From contig CALYBQ010000005.1 in NCBI GenBank assembly GCA_944415565.1, forward strand, positions 288,131 to 352,130: a stretch of 64,000 bases of DNA. The letters run 5' to 3'. Origin of the DNA: an uncultured Rikenellaceae bacterium (lineage in GTDB: Bacteria > Bacteroidota > Bacteroidia > Bacteroidales > Rikenellaceae). Of this stretch, positions 24,448 to 33,376 are shown piece by piece (the stretch's first letter is position 1; each line of letters begins with the position of its first letter). The notes beneath the pieces were generated by a model. That model was not told the DNA's origin. It made no database searches and saw only the letters and a program-made list of their open reading frames with translations. The position numbers and the translations under genes were made by a program.

Positions 24448-26559
24448 TTATGATATCATGCTGAAATCCTGTTCTTTCGAGTATGAGAACCTTTCACGGA
24501 CGGCCTCCAACAGGGCTTTGTCCCCCGCCGTGAATCCGTCCGCATTGTCTATTGCGTCCTGTGCGGCGGCTCTCGCAGCCTCTACTATCTGCGAATCCCT
24601 CCCCAAGTTAGCTATTTTCAATTCAAATGCCAAACCGCTCTGCTGGGTTCCTGAAATATCGCCGGCCCCCCTTAGCTTCAGGTCGAGCTCCGAAAGTTCG
24701 AATCCGTCGTTTGTGGCTACCATGGCCTGTAGGCGTGCCTTCCCCTCTTTCGAGAGTTTGTCCCCGCTCATTAGTATGCAATATGCCTGATCCGCTCCGC
24801 GTCCCACGCGTCCACGTAATTGGTGGAGTTGCGACAAGCCGAATCTCTCTGCGCTCTCTATCACCATCACGCTCGCGTTGGGGACGTCTACGCCTACCTC
24901 TATTACGGATGTGGCCACCATTATGTGCGCTTTACCCTCTTTGAATAGGTTCATGTTCTCCTCTTTCTGCGCTGCTTTCAGGCGTCCGTGCACCACGACC
25001 GTGTTGTATTGCGGAAGAGGAAATTGCCGGCTGATGCTTTCGAATCCGTCTTCGAGGTCTTTGTAGTCCATCTTTTCCGAACCAGAGATGAGCGGATAGA
25101 CGACATATACCTGACGCCCGGCGGCTATCTGTTCCGCCATGAAGCCGAACACCCTCAGCCGTTGCGAGTCGCGGACGTGGTATGTCTTGATGGGCTTACG
25201 TCCGGGGGGCAGTTCGTCTATTACCGATACGTCGAGGTCGCCGTAGAGTGTCATGGCCAGCGTGCGCGGTATCGGCGTGGCTGTCATGACGAGGACGTGC
25301 GGCGGCTGGTTATTCTTGGTCCACAGTCGTGCGCGCTGCTCAACGCCGAAGCGGTGTTGCTCGTCTATCACTACGAATCCGAGGTTCGCGAACTGCACGC
25401 GATCCTCTATGAGGGCGTGTGTACCGAGCAGGATGTCGAGAGAACCGTCGGTGAGCGATGCGAGGATTTCGTCCCTTTCCCGTTTTTTCGTCGTACCGGT
25501 GATTATGCCCACCTTTACGTCCATGTCGCCCAACAGCTTCACAATCGTCGCGTAATGCTGCCGTGCGAGTATTTCGGTCGGGGCCATCATGCAGGCCTGA
25601 AAACCGTTGTCTATGGCCAGCAGCATACTCATAAGTGCTACAAGCGTCTTGCCGCTGCCTACGTCGCCTTGCAATAACCGGTTCATCTGGTGTCCGGTGA
25701 TGGTGTCGCCGCGTATCTCCTTGATAACCCTTTTTTGCGCTCCGGTGAGTTCGAACGGAAGGTGTCCGCTGTAAAATTCGTTGAATTTGTCGCCCACGCG
25801 GTTGAACATGAAGCCGTTCTCTTTGCTGACGCGTCCTGACCGCTGGGCGAGTATGCCGAGTTGTATGCCGAACAGCTCCTCGAACTTGAGCCTGTATTCG
25901 GCTTGCCGGAGTTTCTCCGCATTTTGCGGGAAGTGTATGTTATGCAACGCTTCTTGCAGGCCGATAAGCCCGTTCCGCTGCATGAGCCGCTCGGGTAGGG
26001 TTTCGACGATGCGGCTTCCCGCTATATCCCACAGATTGCAGACGAGGTTGTATATGCCGCGCGAACCGAGCTGGTTGGACGACAGCGTCTCCGTCGTGCT
26101 GTACACACCCTGCATTCCGCCGGCCGGACGTGGCCGTGCGTTGCCGACCGATTCAAGCTCCGGGTGTACTATCGAAAGCTCGTTGTTGAAGAAGCCGGGA
26201 CGTCCGAAAACGATGTATTCGCGTCCCGCTTCGAGTCGTTTTTCTATCCACTTTATTCCGCTGAACCATACCAGTTCGGCGGTTCCCGTACCATCCGACG
26301 CGTAGGCCACGAGACGTTTGCGCCTTCCCTCTCCGTGTTGGGAAAAGCCCTCCACGCGGACGCGCAATTGGATATATGCCGGCGATTCGGATGTTATTTC
26401 CGCGATCTTGTATATTCTCGAACGGTCTATGTATCTGAACGGGAAATAGTAGAGCAGGTCGCGCATGGTCGATATTCCGAGCTCCTTTTTCAGAAGGGCC
26501 GCCCTCTTTTCCCCTACTCCCGAGAGGAATTTTATGTCGTTATCCAGATATGCCCCCAT
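24448..26559 (-). CDS. recG: ATP-dependent DNA helicase RecG
   Basis: The 703-residue protein has the N-terminal wedge domain (FLSGVGEKRAALLKKELGI; OB-fold with AYIQLRVRVEGF), a helicase core with Walker A GDVGSGKTLVAL near residue 297, the DEQHRFG box near 394, and VMTATPIPRTLAMTLYG. Motif VI is in QLHQLRGRVGRG near 590-600. RecG reverses stalled replication forks and moves branched DNA. It lies 55 bases after the rRNA methyltransferase gene. Confidence 0.97.
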   Translation of the reverse strand: MGAYLDNDIKFLSGVGEKRAALLKKELGISTMRDLLYYFPFRYIDRSRIYKIAEITSESPAYIQLRVRVEGFSQHGEGRRKRLVAYASDGTGTAELVWFSGIKWIEKRLEAGREYIVFGRPGFFNNELSIVHPELESVGNARPRPAGGMQGVYSTTETLSSNQLGSRGIYNLVCNLWDIAGSRIVETLPERLMQRNGLIGLQEALHNIHFPQNAEKLRQAEYRLKFEELFGIQLGILAQRSGRVSKENGFMFNRVGDKFNEFYSGHLPFELTGAQKRVIKEIRGDTITGHQMNRLLQGDVGSGKTLVALMSMLLAIDNGFQACMMAPTEILARQHYATIVKLLGDMDVKVGIITGTTKKRERDEILASLTDGSLDILLGTHALIEDRVQFANLGFVVIDEQHRFGVEQRARLWTKNNQPPHVLVMTATPIPRTLAMTLYGDLDVSVIDELPPGRKPIKTYHVRDSQRLRVFGFMAEQIAAGRQVYVVYPLISGSEKMDYKDLEDGFESISRQFPLPQYNTVVVHGRLKAAQKEENMNLFKEGKAHIMVATSVIEVGVDVPNASVMVIESAERFGLSQLHQLRGRVGRGADQAYCILMSGDKLSKEGKARLQAMVATNDGFELSELDLKLRGAGDISGTQQSGLAFELKIANLGRDSQIVEAARAAAQDAIDNADGFTAGDKALLEAVRERFSYSKEQDFSMIS

Positions 26560-26614
26560 TGCGCTCCGCGTGATTGTAGTTTGTTGAGTTGCCCTGTTCT
26601 GCCAGTTGCCGCCG

Positions 26615-27352
26615 TTATGCGCCGCACCTGCGCCTAAATTCGGAGCATGCTATCGCTGCTGCCACTCCTACGTTGAGTGATTCCGAAGCCGGGTCACCTG
26701 CCGGATACGGAGGGATGAACAATTTGCGCGTAACGGTTCGTGCGACGGCGCTACTTATGCCATTGCCCTCGTTGCCGAGTACGATGATGCCGCGATGACC
26801 GTCGAATTTTGCTCCGTATATGTTCTCTCCGTCGAGGAAAGTTCCGAAAACCGGATGTTTCGCCCGGCCCAGTACTTCGGGCAGGTTCTCGTAGTGTGTC
26901 TTTACCCGGAATATGGCTCCCATAGTGGCCTGTACGGTTTTAGGTCCGTAGCAGTCGGCCGTTTCGGGCGAACATATGATGTCGCGTATTCCGAACCAGT
27001 CGGCCAGACGTATTATCGTTCCCATATTGCCGGGGTCCTGTACCGAGTCCAGAGCGAGCGTAAGTTCGTTGCCCGGATCTTTAGGCAGGGTGTATTGCGG
27101 AATTTCTATCAATGCCATGACGCCCTGCGTGGTTTTGAGGGAGCTCATGCGCTCTATATCCTTGCGTGATACGATCTCGCATCCGTGCAGCCCGGCGAAG
27201 TCTTCCGTTCCCAAGACGCGGCGTACTTTCATGTCCGATTCCAGTGCTTCGGCTACCATCTTCCGCCCTTCCACCACGAACAGCCCGTGTTCGGTCCGCG
27301 ATTTCTTGTCCGCGAGCGAGCGTATCATCGTTATGTCTGCCTTGGTCAACAT
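26615..27352 (-). CDS. SpoU-family RNA 2'-O-methyltransferase (TrmH/RlmB-like)
   Basis: The 245-residue protein has an N-terminal substrate-binding part (SRTEHGLFVVEGRKMVAEAL) and a knotted SpoU domain with the three usual motifs: NMGTIIRLADWFGI near residues 114-127, IVLGNEGNGIS near 194-204, and IPPYPAGDPASESLNVGVAAAI near 217-238. It should methylate a ribose in tRNA or rRNA; the exact target is unknown. The ATG at 27352 lies about 70 bases after a -7 box at 27431-27438. A longer frame starting at 27433 would overlap that box, so it was not used. It leads the recG operon. Confidence 0.88.
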   Translation of the reverse strand: MLTKADITMIRSLADKKSRTEHGLFVVEGRKMVAEALESDMKVRRVLGTEDFAGLHGCEIVSRKDIERMSSLKTTQGVMALIEIPQYTLPKDPGNELTLALDSVQDPGNMGTIIRLADWFGIRDIICSPETADCYGPKTVQATMGAIFRVKTHYENLPEVLGRAKHPVFGTFLDGENIYGAKFDGHRGIIVLGNEGNGISSAVARTVTRKLFIPPYPAGDPASESLNVGVAAAIACSEFRRRCGA

Positions 27353-27430
27353 GTTGTTGTGGGTGTGAAGTTTGAAAAAAAGTGCGCCGTTTTGTCCGTT
27401 TGCCGTTTTCGGCGGCATATTACTGACGTA

Positions 27431-27438
27431 CAAAGATA
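27431..27438 (-). promoter_or_regulatory. -7 box of the TrmH-like/recG operon
   Basis: TATCTTTG on the minus strand, divergent to the carA promoter about 50 bases away. Confidence 0.55.
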
Positions 27439-27488
27439 AAAAAAACGTTAATAGTGAAGGCGGATTTCTGTATTTACAAAATAATTAT

Positions 27489-27496
27489 TACTTTTG
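27489..27496 (+). promoter_or_regulatory. -7 box of carA-carB promoter
   Basis: TACTTTTG fits TAnnTTTG. Transcription would start near 27503, upstream of three possible carA start codons. Confidence 0.55.
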
Positions 27497-27575
27497 TGTT
27501 TCAGAAAATCCGCACGAACACATGCAGTTACGCATGTCCCCTTCTAAAATAACCGCGGAAAAACAATTTCTGAAC

Positions 27576-28673
27576 ATGCCAGACAAAAAAAGCGCTACGC
27601 TGATCCTCGAAGACGGGACACGGTTCCGGGGATTCTCTTTCGGTGCACCCGTACCGACCACAGGCGAGGTGGTATTCAATACCGCTATGACCGGTTATCC
27701 GGAGAGCCTCACAGACCCTTCCTATTACGGGCAGATCTTAGTTTTAACTTATCCCTTGGTGGGTAATTACGGTGTCCCGGGGGATCGGGAGGAGAACGGC
27801 ATTCCGCTATTCTTCGAGTCGGATCGCATCCATGTGCGAGGCCTCGTTATTTCGGACTACTCTTTCGAGGAGAGCCATTGGAACGCGGTCAAAACACTCG
27901 ACGCATGGCTGAAGGAGCAGGGAATACCTGCCGTTTACGGTGTCGATACGAGGGCCATCACACGTATTATTCGCGAAAAAGGTGTGATGCTCGGCAAGAT
28001 AGCGGTCGAAGGAGAACCGGAGCCCGCTGAATTCGTCGATCCGAATGAGGAGAATCTTGTGGCGGCTACGAGTTGCGGCGGTGTAGAGACCTACGGCAAC
28101 GGTCGGCACAAGGTGGTGCTTGTGGACTGCGGCTGCAAGTACAATATAATAAGGTGTCTTCTGAGGCGTGACGTGACGGTCGTGCGTGTACCGTGGGATT
28201 ACGATTTCACTTCGATGGATTACGACGGAGTGATGATAAGCAACGGACCCGGCGATCCCAAAATGGCCGATAAGACGGTGGAGAACATCCGTAAGGCGTT
28301 CGAGATAGGTAAACCAATATTCGGTATCTGTATGGGCAACCAATTGATGGCACGCGCTGCCGGAGCCGAGACCTATAAACTCAAATACGGACACCGCAGT
28401 CATAACCAGCCGGCTCTCATGGTCGGGACCGATACGGCGTACATTACCTCGCAGAACCACGGGTTTGCGGTCGATCCGGCCGGACTCGGCGAAGATTGGG
28501 AACCGTTCTTCGTGAACCTTAACGACGGTTCGAACGAGGGCATACGCCATAAGAGCAAACCTTTCTTCTCTGTGCAGTTCCATCCGGAGGCCACCAGCGG
28601 ACCTGTTGATACGGAATTTTTGTTCGATACGCTGATCGAAAAAATCGAGCAGTGGAAAAAGGATGCGAAGTGA
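27576..28673 (+). CDS. carA: Carbamoyl-phosphate synthase small subunit
   Basis: The 365-residue protein has the CPSase small-chain N-terminal domain (ATLILEDGTRFRGFSFGAP, GEVVFNTAMTGYPESLTDPSY) and a class I glutaminase domain with the nucleophile Cys in FGICMGNQLMA and His/Glu in FHPEATSGP. It hydrolyses glutamine and passes ammonia to CarB, feeding pyrimidine and arginine synthesis. The start at 27576 fits the family N-terminus. ATGs at 27522 and 27534 are possible and would add a short basic tail. carB begins 24 bases downstream. Confidence 0.94.
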   Translation: MPDKKSATLILEDGTRFRGFSFGAPVPTTGEVVFNTAMTGYPESLTDPSYYGQILVLTYPLVGNYGVPGDREENGIPLFFESDRIHVRGLVISDYSFEESHWNAVKTLDAWLKEQGIPAVYGVDTRAITRIIREKGVMLGKIAVEGEPEPAEFVDPNEENLVAATSCGGVETYGNGRHKVVLVDCGCKYNIIRCLLRRDVTVVRVPWDYDFTSMDYDGVMISNGPGDPKMADKTVENIRKAFEIGKPIFGICMGNQLMARAAGAETYKLKYGHRSHNQPALMVGTDTAYITSQNHGFAVDPAGLGEDWEPFFVNLNDGSNEGIRHKSKPFFSVQFHPEATSGPVDTEFLFDTLIEKIEQWKKDAK

Positions 28674-28697
28674 GATAACTATAAAATTGAGACGAAC

Positions 28698-31600
28698 ATG
28701 GAAAATCATACACAAAACATAGATAAAAGCGTAAGGAAGGTTATCTTGCTCGGGTCGGGTGCGCTCAAGATAGGCGAGGCCGGCGAGTTCGACTATTCCG
28801 GGTCTCAAGCGCTCAAGGCACTCAAGGAAGAGGGCGTGTATACCGTGCTTATAAATCCCAACATAGCCACGATACAAACGTCGGAGAACATAGCGGACAA
28901 GGTCTATTTTCTGCCGGTTACTCCCGATTTCGTGGAGCAGGTGATAGAAAAGGAGCGCCCGGACGGCATATTGTTGGCGTTTGGCGGACAGACCGCATTG
29001 AACTGCGGGGTGCAGCTTTACCGCAGCGGGGTGTTGGAAAAATATGGCGTCAAAGTACTCGGTACGCCGGTGCAGGCCATTATTGATACCGAAGACCGCG
29101 AGAAATTCGTGGAGAAACTCGATGAGATAGGTGTCAAGACTATCAGGAGCGAGGCCGTGACGACGGTCGAGGATGCGAAACGTGTGGCGGGAGAACTCGG
29201 CTACCCTATCATAATCCGTGCAGCGTATACGCTCGGTGGTTTGGGGTCGGGATTCTGCGACAACGAATCGGAACTGGAGGTGCTCGCGGCTAAGGCTTTT
29301 ACCTATTCTCCGCAAATATTGGTGGAGAAATCGCTTAAAGGATGGAAAGAGGTGGAGTACGAGGTGGTCCGCGACCGCTTCGACAATTGCATCACGGTCT
29401 GCAATATGGAAAACTTCGACCCGCTCGGCATACATACGGGCGAGAGTATAGTCGTGGCTCCGTCGCAGACGCTTACCAACAGCGAATATCATAAACTGCG
29501 CCGTCTGGCGATCAAGATAATACGCCATATCGGCATCGTCGGCGAGTGTAACGTGCAGTACGCACTCGATCCCAACTCGGAGGATTACCGCGTGATAGAG
29601 GTGAATGCCCGCCTCAGCCGGTCGTCGGCATTGGCGAGTAAGGCGACAGGCTATCCGTTGGCGTTCGTGGCGGCGAAACTCGGACTCGGATATGGTTTGC
29701 ATGAGTTGAAAAATTCGGTGACAAAATCCACTACCGCCTGCTTCGAGCCTGCGCTTGATTATATAGTCTGCAAGATACCGCGTTGGGACCTCGGTAAATT
29801 CAAGGGAGTATCGCGCGAACTGGGGTCGAGCATGAAATCGGTCGGCGAGGTGATGGCCATAGGCCGTTCGTTCGAAGAGGCCATACAGAAAGGACTCCGT
29901 ATGATAGGTCAGGGGATGCACGGCTTCGTGGCGAACAAGGAGCTCGAAGTGCCGGACATAGACGAGGCCCTTTCGCATCCGACCGACAAGCGTATCTTCA
30001 TAATAGCCAATGCACTGCATAAAGGCTATACGGTAGACCGCATACACGAGCTTACCAAGATAGACAAATGGTTCCTGTATAAATTGCAGGGGATACTTAA
30101 TGTCGAGAAGGAGCTCGGCAAAGCCGACGGGCTGGCACAGGTTTCGGATGCACTCCTGCTCGAAGCCAAACAGAAAGGGTTTTCCGACTTCCAGATTGCG
30201 AGGACCGTCCTGAGTCCGAAGGCGGAGGCGATGGACGAAGCGCTCGGCATGGTGCGCTCCGAGCGTAAGAAGCGCGGCATTACCCCGTTCATAAAACAGA
30301 TAGATACGTTGGCTGCCGAGTACCCGGCACAGACCAATTACCTGTATGTAACGTATAACGGTTCGGCGCACGATATAGACTTCCCTAAGGACGGGAAGTC
30401 GGTGGTCGTTCTCGGTTCGGGCGCTTACCGCATAGGAAGTTCCGTCGAATTCGACTGGTGTTCGGTGAATGCCGCCTCTACGATACGGAAAAGCGGATTG
30501 CGTTCCATTATGATAAACTATAATCCAGAGACCGTTTCTACGGATTACGATATGTGTGACAGGCTCTATTTCGATGAGCTTACGCTGGAACGGGTACTGG
30601 ATATTGCCGACCTCGAAGCTCCGCAGGGCGTGATAATATCGGTGGGAGGGCAGATACCGAACAATCTGGCTACGCGTCTGGATGCGGCAAATGTCCCAAT
30701 TCTCGGAACGAAAGCCGAGGACATAGACCGTGCCGAAGACCGCCACAAATTTTCGAGCATGTGCGACGAGCTCGGTGTGGACCAGCCGCGCTGGAGGGAG
30801 TTGACCTCGATGGACGACATATATAAATTCGCCGATGAGGTAGGTTTCCCGTTGTTGATACGGCCGTCTTATGTTCTTTCGGGGGCCGCGATGAACGTGG
30901 TCTCCAACAGGGGGGAGCTGGAACACTTTCTTACGTTGGCTACGAGCGTCTCCAAGCAGCATCCTGTCGTGGTGACGGAGTTTATCGAGAACGCCAAAGA
31001 GATAGAGATAGACGCGGTGGCGCGTGACGGTGAAGTGCTGATTTATGCCATCTCCGAACACGTCGAATTTGCAGGCGTACACTCTGGCGACGCTACTATG
31101 GTCTTTCCGCCGCAGAAGATGTATGTCGAGACCATGCGCCGTGTGAAGAAGATAGCCCGTCAGATAGCTCAGGGTCTACACATAACCGGTCCGTTCAACA
31201 TGCAGGTGATGGCAAAGAACAACGACATCAAGGTTATCGAGTGTAACCTTCGCGCGAGCCGAAGCTTTCCGTTCGTTTCCAAGGTGCTGAAGGTTAATTT
31301 TATAGAGATAGCCACTAAGGTGATGCTCGGACTCGATCCGGAAATTCCGCACAAATCGGCTTTCGAGCTCGATTATGTCGGGATTAAAGCTCCGCAATTC
31401 TCGTTCTCGCGCCTGCAAAAGGCCGACCCGGTACTGGGAGTGGAGATGGCATCGACGGGAGAGGTCGGTTGTATCGGAGAGGATTTCCACGAAGCTATAC
31501 TGAAAGCTATGCTTGCCGTCGGGTATCGTATCCCCGAAAAGAATATATTGCTCTCTACGGGCGATTCGCGTTCGAAAACCGATATGATCTCGGCGGCCAA

Positions 31601-31937
31601 ATTGCTTCAGGAGAATGGTTACAACCTGTTCGCGACCAGAGGTACTGCCGAGTTTTTGGCCCACAACGGTGTAAAGGCGGAGGTTCTGCATTGGCCGGAT
31701 TCACCGGAAAAACCGAATACACTGGATTATATCAAGGAGAAAAAGATAGATTTGGTGATAAATATTCCGAAGAATCTTTCGCCTGACGAACTGCACAACG
31801 ACTATGCGATACGCCGCGGTGCGATAGATTTCAATGTGCCGCTCATAACCAATGCCCGCCTTGCAAGTGCTTTTATCAAAGCTTTTTGCCGCATAGACAG
31901 GCGAGATATAGCTATAAAGAGTTGGAACGAATATTAG
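28698..31937 (+). CDS. carB: Carbamoyl-phosphate synthase large subunit
   Basis: The 1079-residue protein has the two homologous ATP-grasp halves of CarB: first with VILLGSGALKIGEAGEFDYSGSQ near residue 12 and PIIIRAAYTLGGLGSGF near 172, second with SVVVLGSGAYRIGSSVEFDWCSV near 565 and PLLIRPSYVLSGAAM near 715. A C-terminal MGS-like regulatory domain follows (KNILLSTGDSRSKTDMI, NGYNLFATRGTAEFLA). It makes carbamoyl phosphate from bicarbonate, ammonia and two ATP. It is co-transcribed with carA and ended by the hairpin at 31945-31982. Confidence 0.98.
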   Translation: MENHTQNIDKSVRKVILLGSGALKIGEAGEFDYSGSQALKALKEEGVYTVLINPNIATIQTSENIADKVYFLPVTPDFVEQVIEKERPDGILLAFGGQTALNCGVQLYRSGVLEKYGVKVLGTPVQAIIDTEDREKFVEKLDEIGVKTIRSEAVTTVEDAKRVAGELGYPIIIRAAYTLGGLGSGFCDNESELEVLAAKAFTYSPQILVEKSLKGWKEVEYEVVRDRFDNCITVCNMENFDPLGIHTGESIVVAPSQTLTNSEYHKLRRLAIKIIRHIGIVGECNVQYALDPNSEDYRVIEVNARLSRSSALASKATGYPLAFVAAKLGLGYGLHELKNSVTKSTTACFEPALDYIVCKIPRWDLGKFKGVSRELGSSMKSVGEVMAIGRSFEEAIQKGLRMIGQGMHGFVANKELEVPDIDEALSHPTDKRIFIIANALHKGYTVDRIHELTKIDKWFLYKLQGILNVEKELGKADGLAQVSDALLLEAKQKGFSDFQIARTVLSPKAEAMDEALGMVRSERKKRGITPFIKQIDTLAAEYPAQTNYLYVTYNGSAHDIDFPKDGKSVVVLGSGAYRIGSSVEFDWCSVNAASTIRKSGLRSIMINYNPETVSTDYDMCDRLYFDELTLERVLDIADLEAPQGVIISVGGQIPNNLATRLDAANVPILGTKAEDIDRAEDRHKFSSMCDELGVDQPRWRELTSMDDIYKFADEVGFPLLIRPSYVLSGAAMNVVSNRGELEHFLTLATSVSKQHPVVVTEFIENAKEIEIDAVARDGEVLIYAISEHVEFAGVHSGDATMVFPPQKMYVETMRRVKKIARQIAQGLHITGPFNMQVMAKNNDIKVIECNLRASRSFPFVSKVLKVNFIEIATKVMLGLDPEIPHKSAFELDYVGIKAPQFSFSRLQKADPVLGVEMASTGEVGCIGEDFHEAILKAMLAVGYRIPEKNILLSTGDSRSKTDMISAAKLLQENGYNLFATRGTAEFLAHNGVKAEVLHWPDSPEKPNTLDYIKEKKIDLVINIPKNLSPDELHNDYAIRRGAIDFNVPLITNARLASAFIKAFCRIDRRDIAIKSWNEY

Positions 31938-31944
31938 GATAATG

Positions 31945-31982
31945 GCCCGGAGCAGGCTGTGGATTTGGCAGCAGCTCCGGGC
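31945..31982 (+). terminator. Terminator after carB
   Basis: Stem GCCCGGAGC / GCTCCGGGC followed by TGTATTTTT, 7 bases past the stop codon. Confidence 0.75.
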
Positions 31983-32029
31983 TGTATTTTTCTATATTGA
32001 GGATGCGTGAGGCAATTTTTTAAGATAAA

Positions 32030-32060
32030 TTGTCGGAGAAAAGATTTTTCACTATATTTG
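32030..32060 (+). promoter_or_regulatory. Promoter of tRNA-Leu(CAG)
   Basis: TATATTTG (32053-32060) with TTG (32030-32032) 20 bases upstream, 25 bases before the tRNA gene. Confidence 0.6.
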
Positions 32061-32084
32061 CCGACACTTTACGCCACAAGCTAT

Positions 32085-32168
32085 GCCCAGATGGCGGAAT
32101 TGGTAGACGCGCTCGTTTCAGGGGCGAGTATCAGTGATGATGTGCAGGTTCGACTCCTGTTCTGGGCA
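32085..32168 (+). tRNA. tRNA-Leu (CAG anticodon)
   Basis: An 84-base gene with acceptor GCCCAGA/TCTGGGC and D arm GGCGGAATTGGTAGACGC. The anticodon stem CTCGT/GCGAG encloses the loop TTCAGGG (anticodon CAG). It has a long variable arm and T arm GGTTCGACTCC. CCA is not encoded. It reads CUG codons. Confidence 0.94.
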
Positions 32169-32172
32169 CAGT

Positions 32173-32213
32173 AAAATCCGCAATTCTTTGATTGACAAAG
32201 ATTGCGGATTTTT
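32173..32213 (+). terminator. Terminator after tRNA-Leu(CAG)
   Basis: Stem AAAATCCGCAA / TTGCGGATTTT with a second TCTTTG/CAAAGA pairing, followed by a T run. Confidence 0.75.
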
Positions 32214-32333
32214 GTTTTCTGAGGCTGCACGAAATTTAACTCTTATGTTCGGTTGCCAATCTGAGCACCCTCATTAACTTATATGTAAAAAGATATTTTA
32301 TTTGTATATTGTGGCAATCAAATTCGACCTGAC

Positions 32334-33248
32334 ATGAAAAAATCAATTAGGAACATAGCTATCTTGGGGATATTATTTACATTTCCGTTGTTCTCTTATG
32401 GGCAATCCCAAACTCAGTCAAGTATAAATTCGAACATGGGGAAAGTACCTGAGGTAACACTTAGTAATGGGGTGAAGATGCCAATACTGGGTTTTGGAAC
32501 TCTTAATTTGCGCGGCGCAGTAGGGGAAGCCAGTGTGGCGGAGGCGATCTCTGTCGGATTCCGACTGTTCGATACGGCCACCAGATATGGAAACGAAGAA
32601 GCGGTCGGAAAGGGGATCAAAAAGAGTGGGATAGCACGAGAAGAGCTATTTATTACCACGAAAATCTGGGTCGATGATACAGGATATGAAAATACCAAAA
32701 CGACCTTCAACCGGTCGTTGAATAAATTAGGGTTAGAATATATAGACCTGTATTTGATTCATCGGCCCAGAGGAGATATACGTGGCACATGGAAAGCAAT
32801 GGAAGAGTTGTACGAGGCCGGTAAGATAAGAGCTATCGGCGTAAGTAATTTCAATCCTCAACAATTGGCAGAGTTAATGAGTTATGCTAAGATCAAACCG
32901 ATGGTCAATCAGATAGAGGTCAATCCTTATTTTCAACAAAAAGAGGAGCAGGAGGCAATCGAAAAGTTAGGTATTCAGGTAGAGGCATGGTCTCCTTTCG
33001 CTCAGGGTCGCAAAGGATTGTTCACCAATCCCATATTGGTCGCCATCGGTAAAAAATATAATAAGAGTGCAGCACAAGTGACTTTGCGGTGGCTGATACA
33101 GAGGGGGATAGTCGCTATTCCGAGAACTGCCGAACGAGCGCATATGTTGGAAAACATCGACATATTCGATTTCGAGCTGGATGCTGCCGATATGCAACAG
33201 ATTTCATCTCTGGACCTGAAAGAATCCCAGTTCCCCGAATGGAACTAA
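32334..33248 (+). CDS. Exported aldo-keto reductase
   Basis: The 304-residue product joins a signal peptide (MKKSIRNIAILGILFTFPLFSYGQ) to a full aldo-keto reductase barrel: LGFGTLNLRG near residues 51-60, the catalytic Asp and Tyr in FDTATRYGNE near 80-89, Lys in ITTKIW near 109, His in YLIHRPRG near 137, and GVSNFNPQQL. Cofactor-site residues occur in IPRTAERAHMLEN near 265. The family reduces aldehydes or ketones with NADPH and is normally cytosolic, so export is unusual. Base composition is more AT-rich than the neighbours and it follows a tRNA, suggesting transfer. It is convergent with the FAD-oxidoreductase gene. Confidence 0.87.
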   Translation: MKKSIRNIAILGILFTFPLFSYGQSQTQSSINSNMGKVPEVTLSNGVKMPILGFGTLNLRGAVGEASVAEAISVGFRLFDTATRYGNEEAVGKGIKKSGIAREELFITTKIWVDDTGYENTKTTFNRSLNKLGLEYIDLYLIHRPRGDIRGTWKAMEELYEAGKIRAIGVSNFNPQQLAELMSYAKIKPMVNQIEVNPYFQQKEEQEAIEKLGIQVEAWSPFAQGRKGLFTNPILVAIGKKYNKSAAQVTLRWLIQRGIVAIPRTAERAHMLENIDIFDFELDAADMQQISSLDLKESQFPEWN

Positions 33249-33313
33249 GTTTGGGGATATTCTGTTATTGCCGATGGTGTAATTTGTTGTTTTTTCGTAT
33301 TTGAATCTTAATA

Positions 33314-33357
33314 AAAAAGTGAGTCTGGTTTGTTTTGACAAACCAGACTCACTTTTT
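33314..33357. terminator. Bidirectional terminator between AKR and FAD-oxidoreductase genes
   Basis: Very long stem (AAAAGTGAGTCTGGTTTGT / ACAAACCAGACTCACTTTT) with a TTTG loop, flanked by A and T runs. Confidence 0.85.
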
Positions 33358-33376
33358 GTTATGTGTGGGTGTATTG

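Noticed and set aside
27807..31082. Very long minus-strand open frame of 1091 codons opposite carA and carB
   Set aside because: It is antisense to two certain genes, shows biased composition and no domain, and arises from the third-codon-position pattern of carA-carB.
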